Shown here: positions 16,840-25,850 of the stretch, piece by piece
Numbering within the stretch: the first letter of the stretch is position 1
Layout of the letters: each line of letters starts with the position of its first letter
NCBI GenBank assembly: GCA_016707785.1
Contig: JADJGZ010000004.1
Span: 62,001 to 126,000 of the forward strand
Reading direction: 5' to 3'
DNA length: 64,000 nucleotides
Source of the DNA: Bacteroidales bacterium
Lineage (GTDB): Bacteria > Bacteroidota > Bacteroidia > Bacteroidales > UBA4417
Made by a program: the position numbers and the translations under genes
Notes under the pieces: model-generated
The model's database searches: none
The model's input: only the letters and a program-made list of their open reading frames with translations
What the model was told of the DNA's origin: nothing

Positions 16840-18000
16840 TTATTTTCCCCCCAGCCGTCGGGCTTCTTCATTCGTTATTCTTTTATCCTGGTAAAAAGGA
16901 ACAACGAATGCATCTTTAAATCCTTTCTTTACCACCTCCAGCCTGTAATCGGATGCTTCTTTGAAGGTACCGAAATTCCCGGCAGTAAATTTATACAAGT
17001 TACTCTGGATATACTTTCTCACCTCGTTTAATCCTGCAAATTCGGTGGCATCAATAGGCTTATCGGTAGCAGAAGATGCAAACTGTACGCGATACCATAC
17101 TTTGTTTTGGGATAGCAGTTCCGACACTTCCTGGCTGGGTGGATTTACCTCTTTTGCGGGTGGAGGTATATCTTGTTTTACAGATGCTGTTAGTGTATTT
17201 TCCGGATCCGAAGAAAGGGGAATCATTCTTTTCTCGACTGTACATTTATATTCATGAAGAGCTCTGAAAATAGCCTGAGCCACCTGTTGCTGACCTTTAT
17301 CAGAAAGTAAAAACTTTTCATCCTTTGAGTTACTGATGAACCCGGTTTCTATCAACACCCCGGGCATAGCCGTTTTATACAACACCAGGAATCCGGCCTG
17401 CTTCACTCCCCTGTCGGTAAGGTTCAGTTTAAGTTTGAATTGCCTTTGAACCCTGCCAGCAAAATCCAGGCTTTTATCAAGAAAGGAATTCTGCATCATA
17501 CTGAAGAAAATGGTTCCTTCGGCGGAATTGGGGTCAAAACCATCATACTGTTCAACATAATCATCCTCCAGCAGGATTGCTGCATTCTCAGCCTTTGCAA
17601 CCGCAAGATTGGCAGTACTTTTATGAAGCCCCATCACGTATGTCTCAGTGCCGAAAGGCGAAGCAGAAGGATTTGCATTACAATGGATTGAGATAAAGAG
17701 GTCTGCTTTATTTTCATTGGCAATCCTGGCCCTTTTATAAAGTTCCACAAATTCATCATTATCACGCGTAAGGATCACCTTCACATCATCCAGGTGCTGA
17801 TGTATATAATCCCTTAGCTTAAGAACAATGGAAAGAGTAATATCCTTTTCACGGGAATGTTTGCCTAATGCCCCGGTATCATGCCCTCCATGCCCTGCAT
17901 CCAAAACAATTGTATTCACCTTTTGTGAAAAACTGTTAAACTGTGTGAATAACAACACAATCAGTATAAGAAATGAGAGCAATTTTCGTTTTTCCGACAT
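16840..18000 (-). CDS. N-acetylmuramoyl-L-alanine amidase (Amidase_3) with C-terminal SPOR domain
   Basis: A 386-aa exported peptidoglycan amidase that cleaves the bond between N-acetylmuramic acid and L-alanine. A signal peptide (about 8-26) is followed by the Amidase_3 domain (about 28-260). The zinc and catalytic residues are visible in LDAGHGGHDTG, REKDI, FISIHCNANP and LIETGFISN. After a Pro/Glu-rich linker, the last 90 residues (VWYRVQFASS to FVVPFYQDKR) look like a SPOR-type peptidoglycan-binding domain, which would target the enzyme to division sites. The ATG at 18000 is preferred; an in-frame start at 18090 adds 30 residues before the signal. It is divergent from lptD and co-directional with mlaD. 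Confidence 0.9.
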   Translation of the reverse strand: MSEKRKLLSFLILIVLLFTQFNSFSQKVNTIVLDAGHGGHDTGALGKHSREKDITLSIVLKLRDYIHQHLDDVKVILTRDNDEFVELYKRARIANENKADLFISIHCNANPSASPFGTETYVMGLHKSTANLAVAKAENAAILLEDDYVEQYDGFDPNSAEGTIFFSMMQNSFLDKSLDFAGRVQRQFKLKLNLTDRGVKQAGFLVLYKTAMPGVLIETGFISNSKDEKFLLSDKGQQQVAQAIFRALHEYKCTVEKRMIPLSSDPENTLTASVKQDIPPPAKEVNPPSQEVSELLSQNKVWYRVQFASSATDKPIDATEFAGLNEVRKYIQSNLYKFTAGNFGTFKEASDYRLEVVKKGFKDAFVVPFYQDKRITNEEARRLGGK

Positions 18001-18195
18001 CCGATGAATTTGTTTAGCTTTGCAGCCGGCACGATGCGGCAGTATCATGTACTTAAGTGATTGATGAGTTGTAGATTGCAGGTTTTTCATTAAAAAATAA
18101 CCATTATATCAGGCATCCAACACCTATGTTCGTGTCTATACAAAAATAGCCAGTTAACCCAATTATTGAAGGCAGAAGTTTTGAAGTTAGTAACA

Positions 18196-20820
18196 ATGCG
18201 ATGGTTAATAACCCTGATCCTGGTGGTAACAGCACTTATGCCTGTTATTGCCGGGAACATTATTCCTGATACCCTCGTTAATATCCCTCCTGATACTATC
18301 GTTAGTAACGCTCCTGATACATTAATAGTATCCAGGGATTCGATACCATTAAATAAAGGGGGGAAAAACAAGACAGTTCTTGATGGGAAGATTGAATATG
18401 CTGCCGCTGATTCTCTCAGCTTCGACATTCAGAAAAAGATGGCTTATATGTATGGTGATGCTGTGATCAAATACCAGGATATCACCCTGAAAGCAGCTGT
18501 CATCATCCTTGATTTCAATCGTAATATTGTTACTGCCAACGCTATAACTGATTCAACAGGTAAGAAAATCGGAATACCGGATTTCACCCAGGGCACCCTG
18601 AATTTTAAATCCAACTCACTCACCTATAATTTCACTTCCCGAAAAGGCCTGATTAAAGAAGTAATCACCGAAGAAGGGGGTGGATACCTTCATGCTTCTG
18701 TCATCAAGAAACTGGATAATAATGTGAGTGAAACCGGGAGTGGGATGTTTACCACCTGCGACCTCGAGCATCCCCATTTTGCCATCAAATATACCAGGGC
18801 TAAAGTAATGCCTGGTGATAAAATAGTCACCGGCCCTGCTTTCCTTAGTATTGAAGATATTCCCCTCCCGCTTGTATTGCCCTTCGGACTTTTCCCCAAT
18901 AAGAAAGGCCGGAGTTCAGGTATAATGATCCCTCGTTACGGGGAATCTGCAAACCGTGGATTTTACCTGGAAGACGGGGGGTACTATTTCGGACTGAGTG
19001 ATCATTTTGACCTGAAACTTCTTGGTGATATCTATTCAAGAGGGAGTTGGGCCATCAAACCAAATGTTACCTATAAAAAAAGATACAAATACACCGGATC
19101 ATTCTCTATCAAGTATGCAACCAATGTATTGGGTGTGAGAGGCACCCCCGATTACCAGAAGAATAAGGATTTCTTTATCAACTGGTCCCATCAGCAGGAT
19201 CCTAAAGCCAGGCCTAATGGCAGGTTCACAGCCAGTGTGCAGGCAGGCAGCAGTAAATTCAACAGCTATAACCCGGCCACTGTAAGCGATTACCTCAATA
19301 ATAGTTTTTCATCCAGCATCTCCTACGACATGAAGGTGGGCCAAAATGCCAACCTGGTTGCCAGCGCCCGGCATAGTCAGAATACTTCTACCAGGGATGT
19401 CACCATCTCACTTCCTGAAGTCTCCTTCGGATTTAACCGTTTTTATCCATTTAAAAAGAAGGTCCAAACAGGAAAACCCGGCTGGTATGAATCTATTAGC
19501 GTGACCTACAACATGAATATGAAGAATGAAATCACTGCTAAGGATACCATGTTGTTTAAGCCTGAATCACTCAATCGCTTTGTGTCCGGCATGAAACACA
19601 CAATCCCGGTAAGTGGTTCTTTCAAAATTCTGAAGTATTTCACCTGGTCACATGGCATCAATTATACGGAACGCTGGTATCCCAAGACCCTCAATAAAAC
19701 CTGGATCGGTGACAGTACAGTTGTTAACGGCGATACCCTTGCTCCTCATGTGCAGGTAGATACAGTCAGTGGCTTCAAAGCAGCAAGAGACTACAGCTAC
19801 AATTCTTCCATCAGCACAACTGTGTATGGGCAGAAGAGATTCACAAAAGGGCCGGTTATAGCCATACGGCACGTAATGAGGCCCTCGGTAGGATTCAGCT
19901 ATCAACCCGATTTTGGACGTTCACAACTGGGATACTATAAAACCGTTCAGATTGACACCCTGGGCAATACCCAGAAATATTCAATATTCGGGGACGGAAC
20001 TTATTTAAGGACACTTTATGGCTACCCGGGGAGTGGGAAATCGGGGGCACTGAACTTTTCCCTTTCGAATAACCTGGAAATGAAGGTGAAATCTAAAAAG
20101 GATACCATCACAGGAGAGAAAAAGGTGATGCTGATCGACAACCTGTCACTTTCATCTTCTTATGACCTGGCAAGGGATTCCATGCGGTGGTCAAACCTGA
20201 ATGTGGCAGCCAGGACTACCCTCTTCAAAAAAGTGCAGATAAGCTATGGAGCAGGTTTTTCCCCTTATGCAGTGAATGACAAAGGGGTTGCCTATAATAA
20301 ATTCGAATGGGATGTAAGTAAGAAGCCTTTCCGCTTCCTCAATTCCAATTGGAATTTGAGTGTTGGATATGAGATTAAATCCAAATCGGCAAAACCAAGC
20401 CCCGCGCCGCCGGCCAATGCCAATCCGGAAGAAATGGAAGATATACTGGCCAACCCTGACCAGTTTATTGATTGGAATAATCCATGGAACATAAGTTTTA
20501 ATTATAATTTCAGGTATAATAGTATCAATTTAATCACCGGTGTGAGGCAGAGAAAAGTTGTCCAGACCTTCCAGGTATCAGGGGTTCTGAATGTAACCGA
20601 GAAATGGAGGATCCAGGCTCAGACCGGCTATGATTTCGAGAATAAGAATTTTGCTTTTACACAATTCACTATCTATCGGAATCTCCATTGCTGGGAAATG
20701 CGGTTTAACTGGGTGCCATACGGTTTCCAAAAGAGCTGGAACTTCCAGATCAATGTAAAATCCGCCGTATTACAGGACCTCAAACTCACCAAGAAAAAAG
20801 ACTTTAGGGATAATCTGTAA
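18196..20820 (+). CDS. lptD: LPS-assembly outer-membrane protein LptD
   Basis: An 874-aa outer-membrane translocon subunit that inserts lipopolysaccharide in the outer leaflet. A signal peptide (about 1-20) and a Pro-rich spacer are followed by an OstA-type jellyroll (about 55-200, with MAYMYGDAVIKYQDITLKA). The LptD segment IPLPLVLPFGLFPNKKGRSSG comes next, then a large barrel of alternating strands to the C-terminus. The first ATG after the divergent intergenic region (18196) is used; a TTG at 18166 is in frame but less likely. Bacteroidota LptD is often encoded near amidase and ridA genes, as here. Confidence 0.88.
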   Translation: MRWLITLILVVTALMPVIAGNIIPDTLVNIPPDTIVSNAPDTLIVSRDSIPLNKGGKNKTVLDGKIEYAAADSLSFDIQKKMAYMYGDAVIKYQDITLKAAVIILDFNRNIVTANAITDSTGKKIGIPDFTQGTLNFKSNSLTYNFTSRKGLIKEVITEEGGGYLHASVIKKLDNNVSETGSGMFTTCDLEHPHFAIKYTRAKVMPGDKIVTGPAFLSIEDIPLPLVLPFGLFPNKKGRSSGIMIPRYGESANRGFYLEDGGYYFGLSDHFDLKLLGDIYSRGSWAIKPNVTYKKRYKYTGSFSIKYATNVLGVRGTPDYQKNKDFFINWSHQQDPKARPNGRFTASVQAGSSKFNSYNPATVSDYLNNSFSSSISYDMKVGQNANLVASARHSQNTSTRDVTISLPEVSFGFNRFYPFKKKVQTGKPGWYESISVTYNMNMKNEITAKDTMLFKPESLNRFVSGMKHTIPVSGSFKILKYFTWSHGINYTERWYPKTLNKTWIGDSTVVNGDTLAPHVQVDTVSGFKAARDYSYNSSISTTVYGQKRFTKGPVIAIRHVMRPSVGFSYQPDFGRSQLGYYKTVQIDTLGNTQKYSIFGDGTYLRTLYGYPGSGKSGALNFSLSNNLEMKVKSKKDTITGEKKVMLIDNLSLSSSYDLARDSMRWSNLNVAARTTLFKKVQISYGAGFSPYAVNDKGVAYNKFEWDVSKKPFRFLNSNWNLSVGYEIKSKSAKPSPAPPANANPEEMEDILANPDQFIDWNNPWNISFNYNFRYNSINLITGVRQRKVVQTFQVSGVLNVTEKWRIQAQTGYDFENKNFAFTQFTIYRNLHCWEMRFNWVPYGFQKSWNFQINVKSAVLQDLKLTKKKDFRDNL

Positions 20821-21024
20821 TTCTTTGGCCTGCAGTTTGTCAGTGTATAATGTGAATTTTCTATGGTCACGATTTGTGACCTTAGAAACAACAGGAATAA
20901 TAAGACTGAGATTACAATCGGAAACAGATAATCAAGGAAAGCAGCAGCTCTGGGGAGATGGTATAATCCCCGTCCGCCTGGGAGCGGACACCCTTTGAAA
21001 AAAAGGGGGAGGCAGGGCAGTTTT

Positions 21025-21056
21025 AACCTGACAGGTTTTCGAAACCTGACAGGTTT
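21025..21056. repeat. AACCTG/CAGGTT palindrome, copy 1
   Basis: An imperfect palindrome made of AACCTGACAGG, TTTTCGAAA and CCTGACAGGTTT. It recurs at 21209-21241 (nearly perfect) and in degraded form at 21439-21466. Confidence 0.75.
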
Positions 21057-21208
21057 ATGGACCGCAATTTTGCATTTTCAGGATTAATCAGATGAAGTAA
21101 GGAAGGAGCAGAGAATGGTGACTCTGGGGAGATCGCATGAATCCCCCGTCCGCCGGGAGGCGGACACCCCCTTTTGAAATAAAAGGGGGACGGCAATTAG
21201 GGCAGTTT

Positions 21209-21241
21209 AAACCTGTCAGGTTTTCGAAACCTGACAGGTTT
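21209..21241. repeat. AACCTG/CAGGTT palindrome, copy 2 (near-perfect)
   Basis: AAACCTGTCAGG, then TTTTCGAAA, then CCTGACAGGTTT: the two arms are reverse complements apart from a one-base shift at the centre. It could form a long hairpin between the two converging genes and may act as a bidirectional terminator. Confidence 0.75.
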
Positions 21242-21474
21242 ATGGACCGCAATTTTGCATTTTCAGGATTAATCAGGATGAAGTAAGAAGAGCAAGCGTT
21301 TTAACCGGTTGCATTTGGTTCAGGATGAAGTAAGGAAGAAGCAGAGGATGGTGACTCTGGGGAGATCGCATAAATCCCCGTCCGCCTTGGGGGCGGACAC
21401 CCCTTTGAAATAAAAGGGGGACAGCCTTCTGGCGATTTTAACCTATAAGGTTTTCGAAACCTGTCACAATGTAA

Positions 21475-22701
21475 TCAGCATTTGAAAGAAGCGGGGAGTG
21501 GCAAAATAATAGAAAAAGTTGAGCCTTCTCCCGGTTTGCTTTCAACGGAAATTTCACCACCATGCCTTTCGATCATCTCCTTACAGATAATAAGGCCCAA
21601 TCCAGTACCAGGCTCATTGGCGGTACCGATACTGGTATAATGGTCATTCATATTGAAGATACGTGGTAAAGCATCGGGGTGGATTCCAATACCATTATCT
21701 TTTACCTTAATTTGAACACACTTTCTACTGCAACCGCATTCAGTCGTTTTGTGCAATGATTGAAGAGGTTTTATCTCCGAAGTAACAATGATTTCTCCCC
21801 TGTTATTAGAAAATTTAATCGCATTGCTCACCAGGTTTTGAATCACTGAGTGGATCATATTCTGATCTGCTTCTATTTCAAGGCCATGTTGCACTTTATT
21901 GGTAAGCTGAATACTTTTCCTGATGGCATTGCTATTCAATATTTCCATAACCCCGGAAATTTCTTTGGAGAGATCGAATTTTGAAATTTTGAATTGTAAA
22001 CGCCCGGATTGCATCCTTGACCATTCAAGAAGATTTTCCAGAAGTGCGTAAGTATTATGGGAAGCATTACGAATATTCTGAATATACTTTCTCACCTCAT
22101 CCTTTTCCAGGTGCTCATATTCATCCATCAGAAGGTCGGTAAATCCCATCAATCCCTGAAAAGGACTTTTCAAATCATGGGCAATTACGCTAAAGAATTT
22201 ATCCTTGCTGGTATTCAGTTCTTCGAGTTCCTTATTATATTCCTGTAGTTTTTCTTCAGCCTTTTTCCGACCTGTAATATCACGTGCAATATGCACACTC
22301 CCTAGGATCTCTCCATTCTGATCGAAGACGGGAGTAGTAGAAACCAGGAAAACACCGTCCAATAAAGGTTCATATAACTCACCTACATGACCTTTACCAT
22401 CTTTGAGCATTTCAACATGAGGGCATCCTTCATGGGGATGATGCATTCCATGAATAGTCTCATAACAAAAATGCCCGGCCATGATATTCTCTGTTTTCCC
22501 GATTCTTTCCAACATGGCTTTATTAGCCCGGACAACCCTGCAATTTTTATCAATAACAGTCACAAGATCTGGGATGGAATCAAAGATCGCCTCCCAGACC
22601 GACTCCGGCAAAGCATGGCTGAGAGAAGAAGGATTATTCATAAAATCCTTATCTGCTGCGTCTTCAGATAAATTATTACTCTCACTCCCGTTCATAAGCA
22701 T
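21475..22701 (-). CDS. PAS sensor histidine kinase (single PAS)
   Basis: 408 aa, soluble, with no membrane segment. One PAS domain (about 32-145) contains several Cys and His residues (FCYETIHGMHHPHEGCPH), possibly a cofactor or metal-sensing site. A short coiled coil leads to HisKA with the phospho-acceptor His175 in SVIAHDLKSP. HATPase_c follows, with N-box NLVSNAIKFSN, DNGIGI and GTGLGL. A Cys cluster (CGCSRKC) lies between the N and G1 boxes. No response regulator or receiver is adjacent. ATG at 22701 (or 22695) is taken; a TTG 13 codons upstream is unlikely. Its core is close to that of the two upstream kinases, indicating duplication. Confidence 0.86.
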   Translation of the reverse strand: MLMNGSESNNLSEDAADKDFMNNPSSLSHALPESVWEAIFDSIPDLVTVIDKNCRVVRANKAMLERIGKTENIMAGHFCYETIHGMHHPHEGCPHVEMLKDGKGHVGELYEPLLDGVFLVSTTPVFDQNGEILGSVHIARDITGRKKAEEKLQEYNKELEELNTSKDKFFSVIAHDLKSPFQGLMGFTDLLMDEYEHLEKDEVRKYIQNIRNASHNTYALLENLLEWSRMQSGRLQFKISKFDLSKEISGVMEILNSNAIRKSIQLTNKVQHGLEIEADQNMIHSVIQNLVSNAIKFSNNRGEIIVTSEIKPLQSLHKTTECGCSRKCVQIKVKDNGIGIHPDALPRIFNMNDHYTSIGTANEPGTGLGLIICKEMIERHGGEISVESKPGEGSTFSIILPLPASFKC

Positions 22702-23066
22702 ATAATTCTGATTTCTTACAAGTTTTATTGAGCAGTCCAATCATAGCAACAATCTCTTGCAAAAATGCAGAAAAAAATAAAATCGTACTACCAATTGAGC
22801 CTAGTTTAGAAAACACAGATTCTATTGTCAATCAAAATCAAGGCTTAAAATATTCAAATACCTTGAAAATACTGATTTTTCCCAAAGAAATCATTATGAA
22901 TTCTTCTTGATACTCTAGTCTAAATAAACAGTTAGATGACTTGAAAGTTTATTTTGCTGAAGTTTTTTGAAGTTTTAATCTTAAAAGAATAATGAAAATT
23001 TAATATTCAGTAAATAGTCCGCTTTAGACATGAATAGCCTAAACTGAAGTTCACAGCAAAAGGGGA
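22702..23066. other. Intergenic region between two kinase genes, nothing recognised
   Basis: 365 bp of AT-rich sequence upstream of the single-PAS kinase. No ORF with family resemblance, no strong hairpin and no exact TAnnTTTG on the minus strand was found. It presumably contains that kinase's promoter. Confidence 0.5.
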
Positions 23067-25532
23067 TTATTCGCTAAGAGGCAGCGTAAATGAGAAGGTT
23101 GAACCATTTCCGGGGACACTTTCAACCCTGATTTTACCACCATTCTTCTCCACCATTTCTTTACAAAGGATCAGTCCAAGCCCAGTCCCTGGCTCGTTTG
23201 CAGTACCTGCCATGGAAAATTGCCCATCGAGTTTAAATAATTTTGGCATAATATCATCAGGTATCCCGATTCCGGTATCCGTAATGCTTAATTCATACCA
23301 TTTCCGGGCTTTAGAAACCACTTCTGCGTTTTTGTGGTTACCAGGTTCAGGGGGTAATGCGTACTTTCCTTTTATGGTAACCGTACTATTTGAATTTGAG
23401 AACTTGATAGCATTGGTTGCCAGGTTCTGAATTACGCTATGAATCATATTACGGTCGGCCTCAGCCTCTATGCCGGCCGGGACCAGATTCAATAATTTGA
23501 TGTTTTTGCGAACAGCATTCACATCCAACACCATTACAACTGATTCAATTTCTTCCTTCAGATCAAACTTTGAGGGTCTGAATTGAACTTTACCCGTTTG
23601 AATTCTCGACCATTCCAATAAATTCTCCAGTAAAGAGTAAGTATGATAAGAAGCGGTTCGTATATTCTGCAGATACTCTTTTACCTGGTCTGTGCTTAAT
23701 TCATCAATATCTTCGTACAACAGGTCAATAAAACCAAGTAAACCACCAAATGGATTTTTCAGATCATGTGCCAGGATACTGAAGAACTTATCTTTACTTT
23801 GGTTGATTTCACGAAGCTCCATATTATATCCCAGGAGTTGCTCTTCTACCTGCTTTCGTTCCGAAATATCCCTGCCAATCGCGATAACTACATCTCTTCC
23901 AAAATACCTTCCTCTGTTGAGTACAATATCTTTTGGAAAGACTTCTCCGTTTTTACGAATGCCCCACCATTCAAACTCCTGTGTTTCACCATTGAAAGCT
24001 TTTATAATAGACTGAAAAGTAGCTTCATGGTCATTTTTTTCAGGTGCTGACAACATTTCAATATTGCTGCCAATCATGTCTTCCCGGTTATAGCCATACA
24101 TCCGGGTAGCTCCGGTGTTTACGTCAATAAATACCCCATCAGGTGCCAGAATATAGATTGAATCAGTAAAGAAATCAAATAACTCCCTGTAATTCAAATC
24201 ATTTACTTCTGATTTAACATTCAACCCTACCCTGCTATTTTCCAGAGCCATTGCAGATGAAATCATGGAGCAGAACTCCTTATCATCACCCTTTAATTGG
24301 AAATTGAAAGTAAATACAACTACAATCTGGCCCAGGATTGTCTGTCCTGATTTAACAGTAATACCAAGAATTGTGCGTATCCCGTATTTATCAATGAGTT
24401 GTGGATTTACCTGGTAATGAGGTGCAAGCTGTGGTTTGGGCAGAAGGATAAAATCGTCAGGGTTGCTGTTGAATTGATCCAGGGCTATGTTACTGACCTG
24501 GTCGGGAGTGAAATCCTTCATGAAAGGTGATTGCCATGAAGCAAATGGTATTGAGGCACCATTCGAGATTTTGTTAAAACTGCAGGCAGATGCTCCCAGC
24601 ATTTCACCAAGCAGGGAAACGAGACGATTGATATTCATTGAAGGTTCAGATGTGAACCCGAGAAAGGTCTTATTAAACCGGCTAAGCCTGATATGATTCT
24701 TATTGGCTGATTCCTGAAGGGCAACCTGGTTTGAAATATCACGGAAAGTTAGCAGCACTCCGGAAATGCTAACATTATTTTGCTTGACAAGACTCATTGT
24801 TACTTCGCAACGGAAAGCCTCACGGCCTGCCTTTCGCACCATGAACTGCCCCGACAATTTTTCCTGGGTTCCATAGGTGAGTGTATTAAAGCCTAACAGT
24901 GCCCTGTCGATATCCTCATGGGCAAAGAAAGAAATATAATTGCTGCCATTTACTGCTTCAGAATCAAGAATTCCGGTCATATCAAGGAAACCTGCTGAGG
25001 CCATCAATATACTACCGGAAAGGTCACATAGTAAGGAAGGGTCAGGTATAGCATTGACTAATGAATACATTGCCCGCTCTTTATCCATATTGCCGGAGTG
25101 AATATCCTTCATCTCGTCAACTGGTTCAACCATGTGCAGGCAACCTGTAAAACTCCCATCAGCGGCATAAAGGGGAATTGCTTTGACCAGGGCTTTCCCA
25201 AAGTTTTTATCTTCAACAATAGAAGTTTGAATAGATTTCTCCCCGTTTATTTTCATCAGCGGACAATCAGTAACAGGGGAAGTAGATTGATGCATAACTT
25301 CGTAGCAAGGTTTCCCGATATACTGGGAAGGACTTCCTCCAAGGAAAGCAGCTAATGCTTTGTTAATTCTTTGAATTTTGAAATCAGGGGAGATGAATGC
25401 AATATAACCTGGTGAAGCATCAAAAACATGCTCCCAGGTTTCGTTTGAAAGTAGTATCCCCTGGCCGACAGAGTCAGCTAGATTCGGGATAATCATGCTT
25501 TCAGAATTCTTCTCCTCACTCTGATGTTGCAT
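23067..25532 (-). CDS. Multi-PAS/GAF sensor histidine kinase
   Basis: 821 aa, cytoplasmic. Domains in order: PAS (about 30-140), PAS (about 155-275), a GAF-like domain (about 290-440), PAS with PAC (about 450-570), HisKA with the acceptor His in SILAHDLKNP, and HATPase_c (about 690-820; NLATNAIKFSN, DTGIGI, GTGLGL). Its C-terminal third closely matches the downstream single-PAS kinase, for example YLQNIRTASYHTYSLLENLLEW against YIQNIRNASHNTYALLENLLEW. The histidine should be autophosphorylated and pass phosphate to an unlinked regulator. There is no receiver domain. ATG at 25532. Confidence 0.87.
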   Translation of the reverse strand: MQHQSEEKNSESMIIPNLADSVGQGILLSNETWEHVFDASPGYIAFISPDFKIQRINKALAAFLGGSPSQYIGKPCYEVMHQSTSPVTDCPLMKINGEKSIQTSIVEDKNFGKALVKAIPLYAADGSFTGCLHMVEPVDEMKDIHSGNMDKERAMYSLVNAIPDPSLLCDLSGSILMASAGFLDMTGILDSEAVNGSNYISFFAHEDIDRALLGFNTLTYGTQEKLSGQFMVRKAGREAFRCEVTMSLVKQNNVSISGVLLTFRDISNQVALQESANKNHIRLSRFNKTFLGFTSEPSMNINRLVSLLGEMLGASACSFNKISNGASIPFASWQSPFMKDFTPDQVSNIALDQFNSNPDDFILLPKPQLAPHYQVNPQLIDKYGIRTILGITVKSGQTILGQIVVVFTFNFQLKGDDKEFCSMISSAMALENSRVGLNVKSEVNDLNYRELFDFFTDSIYILAPDGVFIDVNTGATRMYGYNREDMIGSNIEMLSAPEKNDHEATFQSIIKAFNGETQEFEWWGIRKNGEVFPKDIVLNRGRYFGRDVVIAIGRDISERKQVEEQLLGYNMELREINQSKDKFFSILAHDLKNPFGGLLGFIDLLYEDIDELSTDQVKEYLQNIRTASYHTYSLLENLLEWSRIQTGKVQFRPSKFDLKEEIESVVMVLDVNAVRKNIKLLNLVPAGIEAEADRNMIHSVIQNLATNAIKFSNSNSTVTIKGKYALPPEPGNHKNAEVVSKARKWYELSITDTGIGIPDDIMPKLFKLDGQFSMAGTANEPGTGLGLILCKEMVEKNGGKIRVESVPGNGSTFSFTLPLSE

Positions 25533-25850
25533 AATCCCTATTGGGTTCGTAAAATTACAAACTTGCCATTTAAAAAGCCTGGCAAGCTGGTGGGTTTTTT
25601 CACTCGTGCCATCGAAGAATCAAATAATATGCCAACAACCAGAATTTGTCAGCAACCAATTAATACTCATTATAAATAATATAGGTATGACTTGCTCTGT
25701 GTTTCAATAATAACTTTATAACCAGACGAATTATCAAAAAAAATAATTCAATAATATATACAAATCATTTCAACTAAAAACAAACTAAATAAGATTTCTG
25801 CAGACAAAAGACTGCTGAACTCCAAATTCATTTTAGAAAAATCCTTTCAT
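25533..25850. other. Intergenic region between two kinase genes, nothing recognised
   Basis: 318 bp, AT-rich, between two co-directional kinase genes. No exact Bacteroidota -7 element, repeat or RNA gene was recognised. Confidence 0.5.

Larger units (their letters stand above)
20821..21474. repeat. 654-bp convergent intergenic region with three copies of a composite repeat
   Basis: Three tandem copies of a roughly 115-230 bp unit begin at about 20948, 21122 and 21355, between lptD and a convergent kinase gene. Each copy has the same order: CTCTGGGGAGAT, an inverted pair GTCCGCC...GGCGGAC, a TTTGAAA/AAAGGGGG stretch, and then a palindrome around TTTTCGAAA. In copies 1 and 2 the palindrome is followed by a shared tail (TGGACCGCAATTTTGCATTT). 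Copy 3 is truncated at the kinase stop. No coding potential is seen. Confidence 0.85.
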
